In this document: positions 1-7,506 of the stretch, piece after piece | Layout of the letters: each line of letters begins with the position of its first letter | Numbering within the stretch: position 1 is the first letter of the stretch | DNA from: Rugamonas sp. A1-17 | GTDB lineage: Bacteria > Pseudomonadota > Gammaproteobacteria > Burkholderiales > Burkholderiaceae_D | Direction: 5' to 3' | Assembly: GCA_025548565.1 (NCBI GenBank) | Contig: JAJLPB010000022.1 | Span: forward strand, 38,487-102,486 | DNA: 64,000 nt | Made by a program: the position numbers and the translations under genes | Notes under the pieces: generated by a model | Told to the model about the DNA's origin: nothing | Databases searched by the model: none | The model's input: the letters and a program-made list of their open reading frames with translations, nothing else

Positions 1-921
1 CCTAAAGGTCACATGACCGGGTCGACAGGCGCAAAGGCTGTTTTTCCTTGGCAGCACGATACGGCGCTCTCTATTGCGAACATCGAATCCTCTGCGAACC
101 AAGATGCGTTTGTGCAAATGATGAAGACACAGCTAAAGGGCAGCAAATTAGCCGGGTCTGAATATGTGGTTGTGTTTATTCACGGATTCAACAACACTTT
201 CGAGTCCGCGGCTATTCGCGCGGCGCAGATTGGCGCGGATCTAGACATTCCTGACAACAGCATGATGTTTTATTCCTGGGCAGCTCAGCATGACATTGAT
301 CGCTATACGGTCGACGAGGCGACTGTTGATGCGAGTGAAGTATATCTTCGTGAATTCTTACGAACAGTCATGCGTGGGGCCGGTTCCCGTAAAGTCCACG
401 TGATCGCCCATAGTATGGGAAATAGAGCGCTCCTACGGGCAGTAGTTGGGAGCTTGGAGAGTGTCTCTGCTGAGCAGCGGATAAAATTTGGCCAGGTAAT
501 CCTTGCCGCGGCAGATATTGATCGGGACCTTTTCGCGCAATTGGCCCCAAATTATTTAAAGGTAGCGGAGCGAACCACAATTTACCTGTCACCCTATGAT
601 TTCGCGGTGCATGCCTCTGAGTTGGTTCACTTGTATCCCCGGGTTGGTTGTGGGGATGCACCCCAGGTGACTATACCGGGCATTGATAATGTCGTCTCTC
701 TAGTTCCGGAAGACATGCCTGCGCATGCCTATATAGCCGAAGCATTGCCGCTGTTGGTCGATATCAAAAATCTCTTTCAGCGGGATGTGCCGGAGCGGTC
801 CTCGGCCGCCTGGAAAAAGCAAGCCGAGGGCGTTTGGACGGTTGGCTCGCCCAATCCGAGTTGGATAGCCGGCAGGACGATGTGCAAGACGAAGGATACG
901 ATGCATGTGAAAGCGAATTGA
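1..921 (+). CDS. DUF900-family alpha/beta hydrolase, 5' end cut by window edge
   Basis: Alpha/beta-hydrolase of the DUF900 esterase/lipase-like family. Visible motifs are the oxyanion-type stretch VFIHGFNNTF (about residues 54-63 counted from the ATG at 13) and the nucleophile elbow IAHSMGN with Ser134. Family members normally have about 100 residues before the HG motif. Here the frame is open to base 1 with only four codons before the ATG at 13, so the gene is most likely truncated by the window rather than complete. The substrate cannot be told from sequence. It is followed by a T6SS toxin module on the opposite strand, and lipases are common T6SS effectors, but no PAAR, VgrG or adaptor gene is coupled to it, so an effector role is only a possibility. 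Confidence 0.8.
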   Translation, partial: PKGHMTGSTGAKAVFPWQHDTALSIANIESSANQDAFVQMMKTQLKGSKLAGSEYVVVFIHGFNNTFESAAIRAAQIGADLDIPDNSMMFYSWAAQHDIDRYTVDEATVDASEVYLREFLRTVMRGAGSRKVHVIAHSMGNRALLRAVVGSLESVSAEQRIKFGQVILAAADIDRDLFAQLAPNYLKVAERTTIYLSPYDFAVHASELVHLYPRVGCGDAPQVTIPGIDNVVSLVPEDMPAHAYIAEALPLLVDIKNLFQRDVPERSSAAWKKQAEGVWTVGSPNPSWIAGRTMCKTKDTMHVKAN

Positions 922-1177
922 CGGTAGGAGGGGTAGCGCAGTACCACAGCGCACTTCGAAGGCGCCGCGTCTGCTTTGTGCAGATCCTCCACACATAATC
1001 TCAGGGGTGTGGAGCACTTAGGTGGCGAAGTGAGGATGCCCACCAATTTGGACTAACCTTCCCATCTTAAGCCGGGCGGTCAATGTCGTGTGAGGCCTCC
1101 ACTTGTTTACATACCTCGTCGGACTGTGATGCGCTGCGCTCGTCGGAGTTGAAGAAAATCTCGAAACGTATCTGCTA

Positions 1178-1903
1178 TCAAAAATCCGCGTATCGAGGTA
1201 GCAGGTCTTGGTCGACCAATCGGATTTCGATGGCGTTGGCGATCTTGACGTGTTCTGGATTTTCATCCGAGAACGGCGCGTCGGTGACGCTGACGATGAC
1301 GGTCCCGATCTGATTTTTATTTCCTTTCGCGTCCTTTCCTATCACGGGCACGAGCGCTCGGGCCTCCGGGACCTCCTGGACAGTCAGCACGCGCGGCAGG
1401 TAAAGCATCCAACCAACTCCAGGCCGATCTTTGAAAATCTTCTTGTCGAAGTAGGCAGCCGTTTCGCACGATACAGCCGCAGGGGCGAACAGGCCAGCGG
1501 TCTTGAAAATGGCCTTCAAGACGGGATCCACAGTCGTCGAAAACGCCGCTGGCTTTGCTCTGAGCACAAGCATGCTTGTTTCCGGCGCAATCCGCCCGAC
1601 ATATTGCAGCGACGCTCCTTCCGGGCCTTCCCTTCCATTCCACATGCTGACGATCTTGGGATCGACGACCGCTTTCAGTGATTCTGTAAGCACGGCAAGA
1701 GCCGCTGGCGTAGGGCCTGCGGCGTCAAAGACCTCATAACGGTTGGCCTCATCCTTGGTGTTGCCCTTCAAGAGCCAATCATCGAGCAACGGCGAACACG
1801 CCTTCAATTCCTGACGGATTGAATGTAGCTCCGTCAATATGGCGTGCACATGCAGCGGGCCAGGTTGCCGGAAAATGGTGGTCAGTTCATATGGTCGCTT
1901 CAT
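1178..1903 (-). CDS. Imm52-type immunity protein (TsiT-like)
   Basis: About 241 aa, no signal peptide and no membrane segment. It starts at MKRPYEL and overlaps the stop of the upstream toxin gene by four bases (ATGA), the close coupling expected of an effector-immunity pair. Its sequence resembles Imm52 proteins, the partners of Tox-REase-5 toxins, and it sits where tsiT sits relative to tseT in Pseudomonas aeruginosa. Expected role: cytoplasmic protein that binds and neutralises the adjacent nuclease toxin and protects the producer and its kin. An in-frame upstream start at 1990 would lie inside the toxin gene and is less likely. The Imm52 assignment rests on sequence resemblance plus position, without a profile search. 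Confidence 0.75.
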   Translation of the reverse strand: MKRPYELTTIFRQPGPLHVHAILTELHSIRQELKACSPLLDDWLLKGNTKDEANRYEVFDAAGPTPAALAVLTESLKAVVDPKIVSMWNGREGPEGASLQYVGRIAPETSMLVLRAKPAAFSTTVDPVLKAIFKTAGLFAPAAVSCETAAYFDKKIFKDRPGVGWMLYLPRVLTVQEVPEARALVPVIGKDAKGNKNQIGTVIVSVTDAPFSDENPEHVKIANAIEIRLVDQDLLPRYADF

Positions 1904-2493
1904 GGCTGGAATACCGTTTCGATGGGGAGCCGCATTGCGGAGAATACTTTGGAAAAGAATCGGTAGCTCTTGGGCTGCATGAAGTGCCACCTCAATTGAA
2001 CAGGGGGTTGAGGCTTGGCCACGACCGACTGCGCTGTTGCCTGGGTCATGATCGGCTCGTCACCCTTCCACCACTCCCTTGGATCACCGAAGTCGTCGAA
2101 GAACTGATCGTACTTCGCCTTGGTTTCCTTGAGCATGCACTGGCTGGAATCGAAGCCGTCAAAATCCACCCCACTAAACTTCCATTCCGTCAGAAAGCCA
2201 GCCGGCGCAGGAGGCATCTGCGCGATACGCATCTGGTAGGTGATGGCGTCATCCGACCAACCCGCAGTATTGCGCAAGGACGGCGTTCCCTTGTCCGGTG
2301 CGCAGTCTTTGCACTTTTCCTTGCTTTTGGCTTGTGCATCGGTGCGTGCGATCGGTGAGGACCTGGCTTCGTCGGCTTCCTTTTGGCGCTTGCGCGCAGC
2401 GTCGCCGGCGGCACCGGCTACCGCGCCTGCGCCGAGCGCCACGATCACTCGCGCCGCTGCTGCTTCGATCGCGGTATATGCAAGAGATACCAT
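1900..2493 (-). CDS. Tox-REase-5 nuclease toxin, T6SS effector (TseT-like)
   Basis: 197 aa. Residues about 10-30 are an Ala/Gly-rich hydrophobic stretch, followed by a charged Lys/Glu-rich linker. The C-terminal half carries the Tox-REase-5 signature: EWKFSGVDFDGF (about 103-114) and then CMLKETKAKYD (119-129). Asp110/Asp112, Glu123 and Lys125 fit the D...ExK restriction-endonuclease-fold active site, so the protein should be a DNase delivered into competitors. The start ATG has a strong Shine-Dalgarno (AAGGAGG) and overlaps the stop of the co-chaperone-like gene as TAATG; its own stop overlaps the immunity gene start. The gene order PAAR, DUF4123, small protein, toxin, immunity is that of the characterised TseT locus. 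Confidence 0.85.
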   Translation of the reverse strand: MVSLAYTAIEAAAARVIVALGAGAVAGAAGDAARKRQKEADEARSSPIARTDAQAKSKEKCKDCAPDKGTPSLRNTAGWSDDAITYQMRIAQMPPAPAGFLTEWKFSGVDFDGFDSSQCMLKETKAKYDQFFDDFGDPREWWKGDEPIMTQATAQSVVAKPQPPVQLRWHFMQPKSYRFFSKVFSAMRLPIETVFQP

Positions 2494-2840
2494 TAATGCC
2501 CTCCTTCGAGTTTCCAGTTCACCAAAACGAGTAGGTCGTCGAGCCGTTGTTCCGGCGTGGCACCTGGTTTGCGCAGATAGGCGTTGATCGGCACCTCGTC
2601 GTGTATACGTGGTGCATCCGCCGCCAAATACAGCAGGCGCACGATGTGCGGCGTTGACGTGAGCCCAATGCGGGCCGCGTAGTCTTGCGCGGCTTGCATA
2701 CGGTTTTCCACAGTGTCACGCCCAGGTTGATCCAGCATGTCGGGGCGGCTGGCCAAGAACTGATCGCACACGGCCACCACGAATTGCCGTGTGTCACGTA
2801 CCTGTAGCTCTTCCCATTGGGCTTGACTAAGCTTGAGCAT
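2493..2840 (-). CDS. Small putative T6SS co-chaperone (co-TecT position)
   Basis: 115 aa, soluble, mostly helical by composition, with no motif I can name. It lies between the DUF4123 adaptor and the Tox-REase-5 toxin, overlapping the adaptor gene by 14 bases and the toxin start by one base, so translation is coupled to both. In P. aeruginosa the equivalent small gene (PA3906) encodes the co-chaperone that assists TecT in loading TseT onto PAAR4. The functional call here is inferred from that position only. Mid-protein there is a run of aliphatic residues (HIVRLLYLAADAP) that may pack against the adaptor. Confidence 0.6.
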   Translation of the reverse strand: MLKLSQAQWEELQVRDTRQFVVAVCDQFLASRPDMLDQPGRDTVENRMQAAQDYAARIGLTSTPHIVRLLYLAADAPRIHDEVPINAYLRKPGATPEQRLDDLLVLVNWKLEGGH

Positions 2841-3336
2841 GCCGCCTCCCTATCCAGACCCGCTGCCCCTTGTGCAGCAGATGCCATTCGTGGATGTGGG
2901 CGAAGAACGTTTCACTCTGGGCCGGTTCCAGCACCTCGGCCAGACTGACCAGCACGCGCGGATCCCAGAAACGCAGCAGCGCAGACCGTCCGTCCGGCAG
3001 TTCGGTGTCGAGATTGAGTTGCAGCAGTTGCGCCAGGCCTTCCAGGGTTTGCGGGGCGATCAGCCAACTGACTGCGGGGGCGGCATGTTCCAACGCGACC
3101 AGTGCCTCCACCATCTCGGCGCCAACTTGTTCAGCATCGATCAGCCACGGCCCGGCATGGCCTAGGGCTTCGTCTTGCGTGTCTGCGAATAATGACCGGA
3201 ATCCCACCCGCGTCAAGCACGGTTCGCCGAAATGGGTGCGGTACTGCGCGCCTTCGACCAACGCGTACAAACGCAACGGACCTATGCTCTGCTGCAATTG
3301 CTCGAGCCGCGTCACCACGTCGGGCGGCGCACTCAA
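2827..3336 (-). CDS. DUF4123 T6SS effector adaptor/chaperone (TecT-like)
   Basis: 169 aa DUF4123-type protein, the adaptor family (TEC/TAP) that binds an effector and hands it to a PAAR or VgrG tip. Features typical of the family are the LYALVEGAQY stretch near the N terminus, the PWLIDAE segment, the RFWDPRVL motif about two thirds along, and an aromatic end. The start codon is TTG, overlapping the PAAR stop codon as TTGA, and the 3' end overlaps the next gene by 14 bases. It should act in the cytoplasm during T6SS assembly. There are no T6SS structural genes in the window, so the module would depend on a host-encoded apparatus. Confidence 0.8.
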   Translation of the reverse strand: MSAPPDVVTRLEQLQQSIGPLRLYALVEGAQYRTHFGEPCLTRVGFRSLFADTQDEALGHAGPWLIDAEQVGAEMVEALVALEHAAPAVSWLIAPQTLEGLAQLLQLNLDTELPDGRSALLRFWDPRVLVSLAEVLEPAQSETFFAHIHEWHLLHKGQRVWIGRRHAQA

Positions 3337-3749
3337 TCGCGCACCACGGTCGCGCTGCCGGTGGCGGCCGCCTTGAGCAGGCAGTCCAGGCAGATACCCG
3401 ATCCCGTACTTGACGCGATTTGCGATGCCGCCGCCAGGGCTTCGGCTTTTTCTGCGGCGGCCGGATCACCGATCGACGATTCGTCGGACCAAGTCGTGGT
3501 GATCTGGCTGGAAATCAATTTCGCTCCGCATGCGGTCGAGTCCATGTGGCGCGCATAGCCGTTGCCACCGCCGTCCACAAGGTCGCCAGGCCCAGACGTA
3601 ATCGGGAAGGTACCCTTGCACTTGGGGCAAACGGTCATGTCGCCGACACGCGCGACACTCTTGCCGTGGATTTCAAAGGTCAAATCGGCACCGATGACAG
3701 TGCCGCCGTGACTGGTCTTGTCGCCCATAACGATGAGAGGTCTGCTCAA
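3333..3749 (-). CDS. PAAR-domain T6SS tip protein with C-terminal extension
   Basis: 138 aa. The N-terminal about 90 residues form a PAAR domain: MGDKTSHGGTV at the start, GKSVARVGDMTVCPKC in the middle and GYARHMDSTACGAKL at the end, with His and Cys residues placed to bind the single zinc that shapes the spike point. A 45-residue extension follows, Ala-rich and containing CLDC, possibly the docking surface for the adaptor-toxin complex. The start is a TTG with GGAG seven bases upstream. It is the first gene of the five-gene toxin operon. PAAR caps VgrG and is fired with it, so the protein is the delivery vehicle of the nuclease encoded downstream. Confidence 0.85.
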   Translation of the reverse strand: MSRPLIVMGDKTSHGGTVIGADLTFEIHGKSVARVGDMTVCPKCKGTFPITSGPGDLVDGGGNGYARHMDSTACGAKLISSQITTTWSDESSIGDPAAAEKAEALAAASQIASSTGSGICLDCLLKAAATGSATVVRD

Positions 3750-3957
3750 TTGATGCTCCTGACCGGGATACCCGTAACGCGATTAGTTATCTTTATAGCA
3801 CATTTATTTATTTTGTTATGGCGCGCACGCTTCAGATCTCACATCTTTGGCGTAGGAATTAGTGTTGGGCTTGACGGCATAACTCAGAAGCGCATGAACG
3901 AGTGACGGCCGCAATCTGTGCCCACTTTTCGATGCGCGCGACCGGATTCCGGAGCTG

Positions 3958-5226
3958 CTACTCTATCCCTTCAGCTTGGCTCTCATTACGGATGATCGAT
4001 TTCACGACACTGATCGCCGCCGCCTCGAGTGCAACGATATTGTCTTCCTGTAGCGACGCCCAAGCCGATGCGTGCCGGCGGCTGTGCTGCACCCAAAGGT
4101 AGTGGACCTGTTTGAGCGTGATGGCGACGTCGATGGAATCTAATTCGGCGATAAGCCTCAAGCAATCGGCGACTCGGTCCTTGGATACCGAGGAAATTTC
4201 CGACTGCGGAATCGCATCGCTCGCGAGCTCGATGTTCTTCTTGCTCCGATCAGGCACGTCTAATTGCCCGGGCCTTCCAAACGTCCCGTAATACGACCCG
4301 GTGATGTTCAGGCGAGAGTGCCCCAGGTTTTCACTTACCTGCGCACGGATGACGTTCAAGTCGTCTCGGTTCATCTGACCACCAGTTCCTCCGAGAGTTG
4401 GAGGAAGCACCCGCGCAATGAGAGCGGAATTTTCTGCATACTCAGCACGTAAGCCATGGCCGGTAGGACCGTCTGCAAGTTTCGTGATGCCAATTCTCGC
4501 CATAAGTTCGTTGTATCGTCGGATGGAATATTGAAGCGTTGCGTCTTTCCCGTGCCTGGTAACGTACCAGCCGATATATTCATTCTTTTTGATGCGCCCT
4601 TTGACGTAATCGAGAACATTTCTCTGCTCGATAGTATCGATGTAGACATGGCGCGGCCTGCCCCCTTTTGTTCCGAGATAGACATTAAGGTGATCACCCT
4701 GATCCGATTTCCACGGCTGGTGGCGTACGACCTCTTCACGGCGAAGTCCAAAAGCCAACATCATGCGCAGCATCAACCCAAACCGTTCGTCGAGCGCGTC
4801 GGCCAACTCAATTTTCTCGGCGATGTTGACGCCTTGCTCTGTCCACGATTTACTGGTTTTAGTTATTTTCGATACTCGTAACTGCTCTTTTTCGACGTGA
4901 GGAAGATAATGTGCTAACGACTTAACCATTCCCTTTTTATTCACCCATCCGGCGAATACGCGCAGTTTTGATAAGTAATCTTGCATCGTGGACGATGCTT
5001 TATTTTCCTTGTGCCAATACTCGCATAGCACCTTAATGTGCAGTTCAGTCAGGTTGCGGGGATTTTCGATCCGAAAGCCTAGTTCGTGGAGACGATCTAA
5101 GCACATGCCTAAGACCTCGCCGTAACTCGTCGTAGTGCGATGGCTTGCTACCCGACCATTAGTGCGTTTCGTGGCGTTCTCTTTCAAAATCGTGCTCAAG
5201 ATTCCATGCACTTTACTATTTTCCAT
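3958..5226 (-). CDS. Tyrosine recombinase / integrase
   Basis: About 422 aa, longer than the usual 330-400 aa. Residues about 1-120 form the core-binding (SAM-like) region; the catalytic domain follows. The full tyrosine-recombinase set is present (numbering from the ATG at 5226): Arg162 in GLRREEVV, Lys187 in GTKGGRP, His257-x2-Arg260 in GHGLRAE, His303 in LGHSR, and Tyr312 or Tyr313 in GSYYG. An 80-residue C-terminal extension follows the nucleophile. The ATG at 5226 (AGGTG seven bases before it) is preferred to the GTG at 5235. A perfect dyad lies about 40 bases upstream (5266-5304). It may integrate the element, resolve multimers, or have brought in the adjacent T6SS module; no tRNA attachment site is visible. 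Confidence 0.85.
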   Translation of the reverse strand: MENSKVHGILSTILKENATKRTNGRVASHRTTTSYGEVLGMCLDRLHELGFRIENPRNLTELHIKVLCEYWHKENKASSTMQDYLSKLRVFAGWVNKKGMVKSLAHYLPHVEKEQLRVSKITKTSKSWTEQGVNIAEKIELADALDERFGLMLRMMLAFGLRREEVVRHQPWKSDQGDHLNVYLGTKGGRPRHVYIDTIEQRNVLDYVKGRIKKNEYIGWYVTRHGKDATLQYSIRRYNELMARIGITKLADGPTGHGLRAEYAENSALIARVLPPTLGGTGGQMNRDDLNVIRAQVSENLGHSRLNITGSYYGTFGRPGQLDVPDRSKKNIELASDAIPQSEISSVSKDRVADCLRLIAELDSIDVAITLKQVHYLWVQHSRRHASAWASLQEDNIVALEAAAISVVKSIIRNESQAEGIE

Positions 5227-5265
5227 AGTACTCACCTAATTCAGTAAAATTTGTCGTCCTCAAAA

Positions 5266-5304
5266 GCATATTTATTCAAAGTCGTCGACCTAAAATAAAT
5301 ATGC
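5266..5304. repeat. Perfect dyad upstream of the integrase gene (possible att/res core or operator)
   Basis: An 11-bp inverted repeat, GCATATTTATT (5266-5276) and AATAAATATGC (5294-5304), flanks a 17-base spacer. The spacer has its own palindrome GTCGTCGAC (5281-5289) with exactly the same centre, base 5285. The arms are AT-rich and lie 40-78 bases ahead of the integrase ATG. Two 11-bp arms around a centre resemble tyrosine-recombinase core sites, but the spacer is longer than the usual 6-8 bases, so a regulator operator or transcript hairpin is equally possible. Confidence 0.5.
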
Positions 5305-5309
5305 CTCGG

Positions 5310-5760
5310 GATCGCAACAGCAACGGGTGATGGCCCTTCTTAAGAATACTCGCTTCGATTTGCATCCCATCAATTGCTATTTTTGCAAATCGCCCGACCC
5401 TTACGGTTACGGGTTACTTGCCCTTGAGCAAGTTTCGGTCTGTTCACGCGGTCCTCGCGTAGCGCATCCAGCCTTAGCCGGTTGTGGGGTGGCGCTATCA
5501 CCCTTTCATTTTCTATCCTTCCCGCCCTCAGGCGTCGCAACTTTCGATCCCCCTAGCCGTGCCATTTCACGGTTCAGGACATGTGGGCGAAGTACCCATC
5601 GCTGCTCTTTCTTTCTTCGGCGTGAACGCTCATGGGCGTCGTTTTGATAGCGCTCGTCCGTACCAGGTCCCAGATGGACGAGGAGGAAGGAATTGACGCT
5701 TAGGAGGAGGTCTTGACCGTGACGGTCGGAGGGTGTGTCTCACTTGCGTAAAACACGTTT
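5310..5760. other. Structured, probably non-coding region upstream of the integrase
   Basis: No convincing protein gene. The stretch is dense in short perfect hairpins: ACTTGC/GCAAGT near 5417-5434, ACGCG/CGCGT near 5446-5461, ACGC/GCGT near 5627-5640, TCGTCC/GGACGA near 5653-5680, and GACCG/CGGTC near 5713-5726. The open frames here translate to low-quality Arg/Ser/Pro-rich sequence lacking a ribosome site, the look of a structured RNA read as protein. A conserved RNA, part of an origin of transfer, or an element end are all possible; the sequence alone does not decide. From 5761 to 6167 I see no gene or clear repeat. Confidence 0.35.
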
Positions 5761-6167
5761 AGTAGCTCTTTAGTATTCGTAAATGCCTCGTTTGCCGCAT
5801 ACGTCTGCGGTTGCCTCAGCACTCAGTATTCTCTGGTATTAGGAACTTGGTAGGGAAAAAATGCCGGCGCTCGATACGCTCAAACGAGCGCAAAGAAAAG
5901 CCAGCTGGCGATTGGTCATGCCATACGACTGATGGCTAAGTATGCCGCGATGCGGCAGTTGAATTCTTTGCTCTCCAGGACTGGACAGCGAAGAGGTGAA
6001 AGAGGTGTGAAACGGGGAAAAACCTGCCGAGAACCGGCGAGAGTGATTCTATGGGAGTAGACAGCCTGACGCAACTCGTATTTTCAGCGGAGGACATCGA
6101 GCCAGCAATGCTTGAAAGTTTTTGAAGTCAAATTGGTTGTCGCATTTGTACCGATGTAGTACTCCGC

Positions 6168-6266
6168 AGGTGACAACTCGGGAATACTTCGAAAACACCA
6201 AGGTGACAATCACGGAACACTCTGAGTACACGTAGGGGACACTTCGGGGACACTTAAGGGACAACG
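6168..6266. repeat. Nine 11-bp-phased degenerate repeats (candidate StbA/TraK binding array)
   Basis: Three tandem imperfect 33-bp units start at 6168, 6201 and 6234. Each divides into three 11-mers, for example aggtgacaact, cgggaatactt, aggggacactt, cggggacactt. Across all nine units positions 6 and 8 are always A, and position 7 is C in eight, giving an ACA core once per helical turn. The array ends 134 bases before the start of the first gene of the Stb/Tra-like operon. R388 StbA binds 9-bp repeats spaced at 11 bp ahead of its own operon, so this array is the natural candidate binding site for the protein encoded at 6401. Confidence 0.6.
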
Positions 6267-6400
6267 TATTCGGTCCTCAACGAATCCGAGTCATTTTCCT
6301 GCCGGTTTCAATGTGACTATTTCGGCGCCTCCAAATACAGTTCCTTTCTAACTGCCGAAGCAACGAAGCTGTCGCGAAGAATCCCAAGTCCACACCTGTT

Positions 6401-6775
6401 ATGCACAAACTCAACGAACCGACAGAACTTCTGCTTGACCCGGTAGTTGCCCAGGCTAGCATCTCGGCGACCAGGCGATTGGAAGCGTACCTTTCTGCCA
6501 TCGAGGAATCCATGGCAAGCGGAGTACCTCGTCGTGTGATCTTGGAGTATTTGAATGCCAACGGATTTCAACTTTCGATGGCTAGTTTCGCAACAATGCT
6601 TAAGCGGATCAGAAAGAGAAAAACGGCCCAGCCAAAAGACCCGACGCCTCAAGAAAAGGCTGTTTCTACACCGGCGGTACGTGAGAATGTTTCGCGGCCA
6701 ATATTAGCAACTGAAACTCGCAAGTTTAATTATGACGCCCACTCTAATGTCGGGTGGACGCGAGCAAAAACCTAA
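6401..6775 (+). CDS. Putative StbA/TraK-like small DNA-binding protein
   Basis: 124 aa. Residues about 20-70 look helical, with a possible helix-turn-helix around RRVILEYLNANGFQLSMASF, followed by a basic patch (LKRIRKRKTAQPK) and a Pro/Thr-rich tail. No family is certain. Position is the main evidence: it directly precedes an StbB/TraL ATPase gene, as stbA does in R388/IncN plasmids and traK does in RP4, and an 11-bp-phased repeat array lies just upstream. Expected role: binding that array to control its operon and to link plasmid positioning with transfer. The ATG at 6401 has only a weak ribosome site. Identification as StbA or TraK is inferred from context rather than from clear similarity. 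Confidence 0.55.
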   Translation: MHKLNEPTELLLDPVVAQASISATRRLEAYLSAIEESMASGVPRRVILEYLNANGFQLSMASFATMLKRIRKRKTAQPKDPTPQEKAVSTPAVRENVSRPILATETRKFNYDAHSNVGWTRAKT

Positions 6776-6786
6776 AGGACCTATAC

Positions 6787-7506
6787 ATGAGCACTATTCA
6801 CCTCGTTCTGACCGGCAAAGGCGGCGTCGGAAAATCCTATATTTCGACCATACTTGCTCAGTATCTTCCCCCGGATACTTTTTGCGGTGATACCGATCCG
6901 AGTAACCCAACGTTCACAAGTTATAAAGCCATTGGCGCAAGGCACTTCAACATCATGACCGATGATATGAACATCGACAAAAGCCGTTTCGATGCCTTGA
7001 TGGATATCATGCTCGAACATGAGGGTGATTGTTTGGTAGATAACGGGTCGTCCTCATTCTTGCCGATGATGGCATATATTTTGGAAAACAATGTGATCGA
7101 CTTTTTGCAGGAAGCGGGTAAGACGGTAGTTATTCATTCCGTCCTTATCGGTGGCTTAGGGCTGGAAGAAACCACTCGCGGCGTATCGTCGTTATTGCAG
7201 TCTCAAGTGGCACCAATCGTAATTTGGGAGAACGAGTTGTACGGCCCGGTGGAGATGAATGGCATGCGCTTCGCCGACACTGACGCTTATTCCAAACACA
7301 AGGAGCGCATCCTGGGTATTGTCCGAATCGCTGCCCGCGGCGCCGATACCTACGGCAAGGACTTGCACAGAATGACCAGCCAGAAGTTGACCTTCGACGA
7401 GGTCGACCAGTCCACAGAATTCGGTGCCTTCAATAAGCAACGCATGCGAACCGTTCGGCGCGACATTTTCAAGCAACTGGACCAACTGGACTTTTCCGCA
7501 CGCTAA
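6787..7506 (+). CDS. stbB: StbB/TraL-like P-loop ATPase
   Basis: 239 aa ParA/MinD-type ATPase with a deviant Walker A motif LTGKGGVGKSYIS (Lys11 and Lys16) right at the N terminus. GDTDPSN (about 36-42) and a Walker B-like LVDNGSSS (about 80-87) follow. It matches StbB of R388/IncN and TraL of RP4 (about 241 aa), which act in plasmid stability and transfer in an ill-defined way. The start at 6787 is chosen because AAAGGAC lies seven bases upstream; an upstream TTG at 6754 would overlap the previous gene. It starts 11 bases after the StbA-like gene and ends directly against the next ATG, so it is the second gene of a four-gene operon. Confidence 0.75.
   Translation: MSTIHLVLTGKGGVGKSYISTILAQYLPPDTFCGDTDPSNPTFTSYKAIGARHFNIMTDDMNIDKSRFDALMDIMLEHEGDCLVDNGSSSFLPMMAYILENNVIDFLQEAGKTVVIHSVLIGGLGLEETTRGVSSLLQSQVAPIVIWENELYGPVEMNGMRFADTDAYSKHKERILGIVRIAARGADTYGKDLHRMTSQKLTFDEVDQSTEFGAFNKQRMRTVRRDIFKQLDQLDFSAR

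Noticed and set aside
5513..5526. Near match to the IncP nic consensus
   Set aside because: It differs at the G next to the cleavage site, no inverted repeat or relaxase gene adjoins it, and one 14-base match can arise by chance.
5327..5647. 106-codon plus-strand open frame
   Set aside because: No ribosome site, Arg/Ser/Pro/Cys-rich composition, and it lies across several hairpins; more consistent with structured DNA or RNA than protein.
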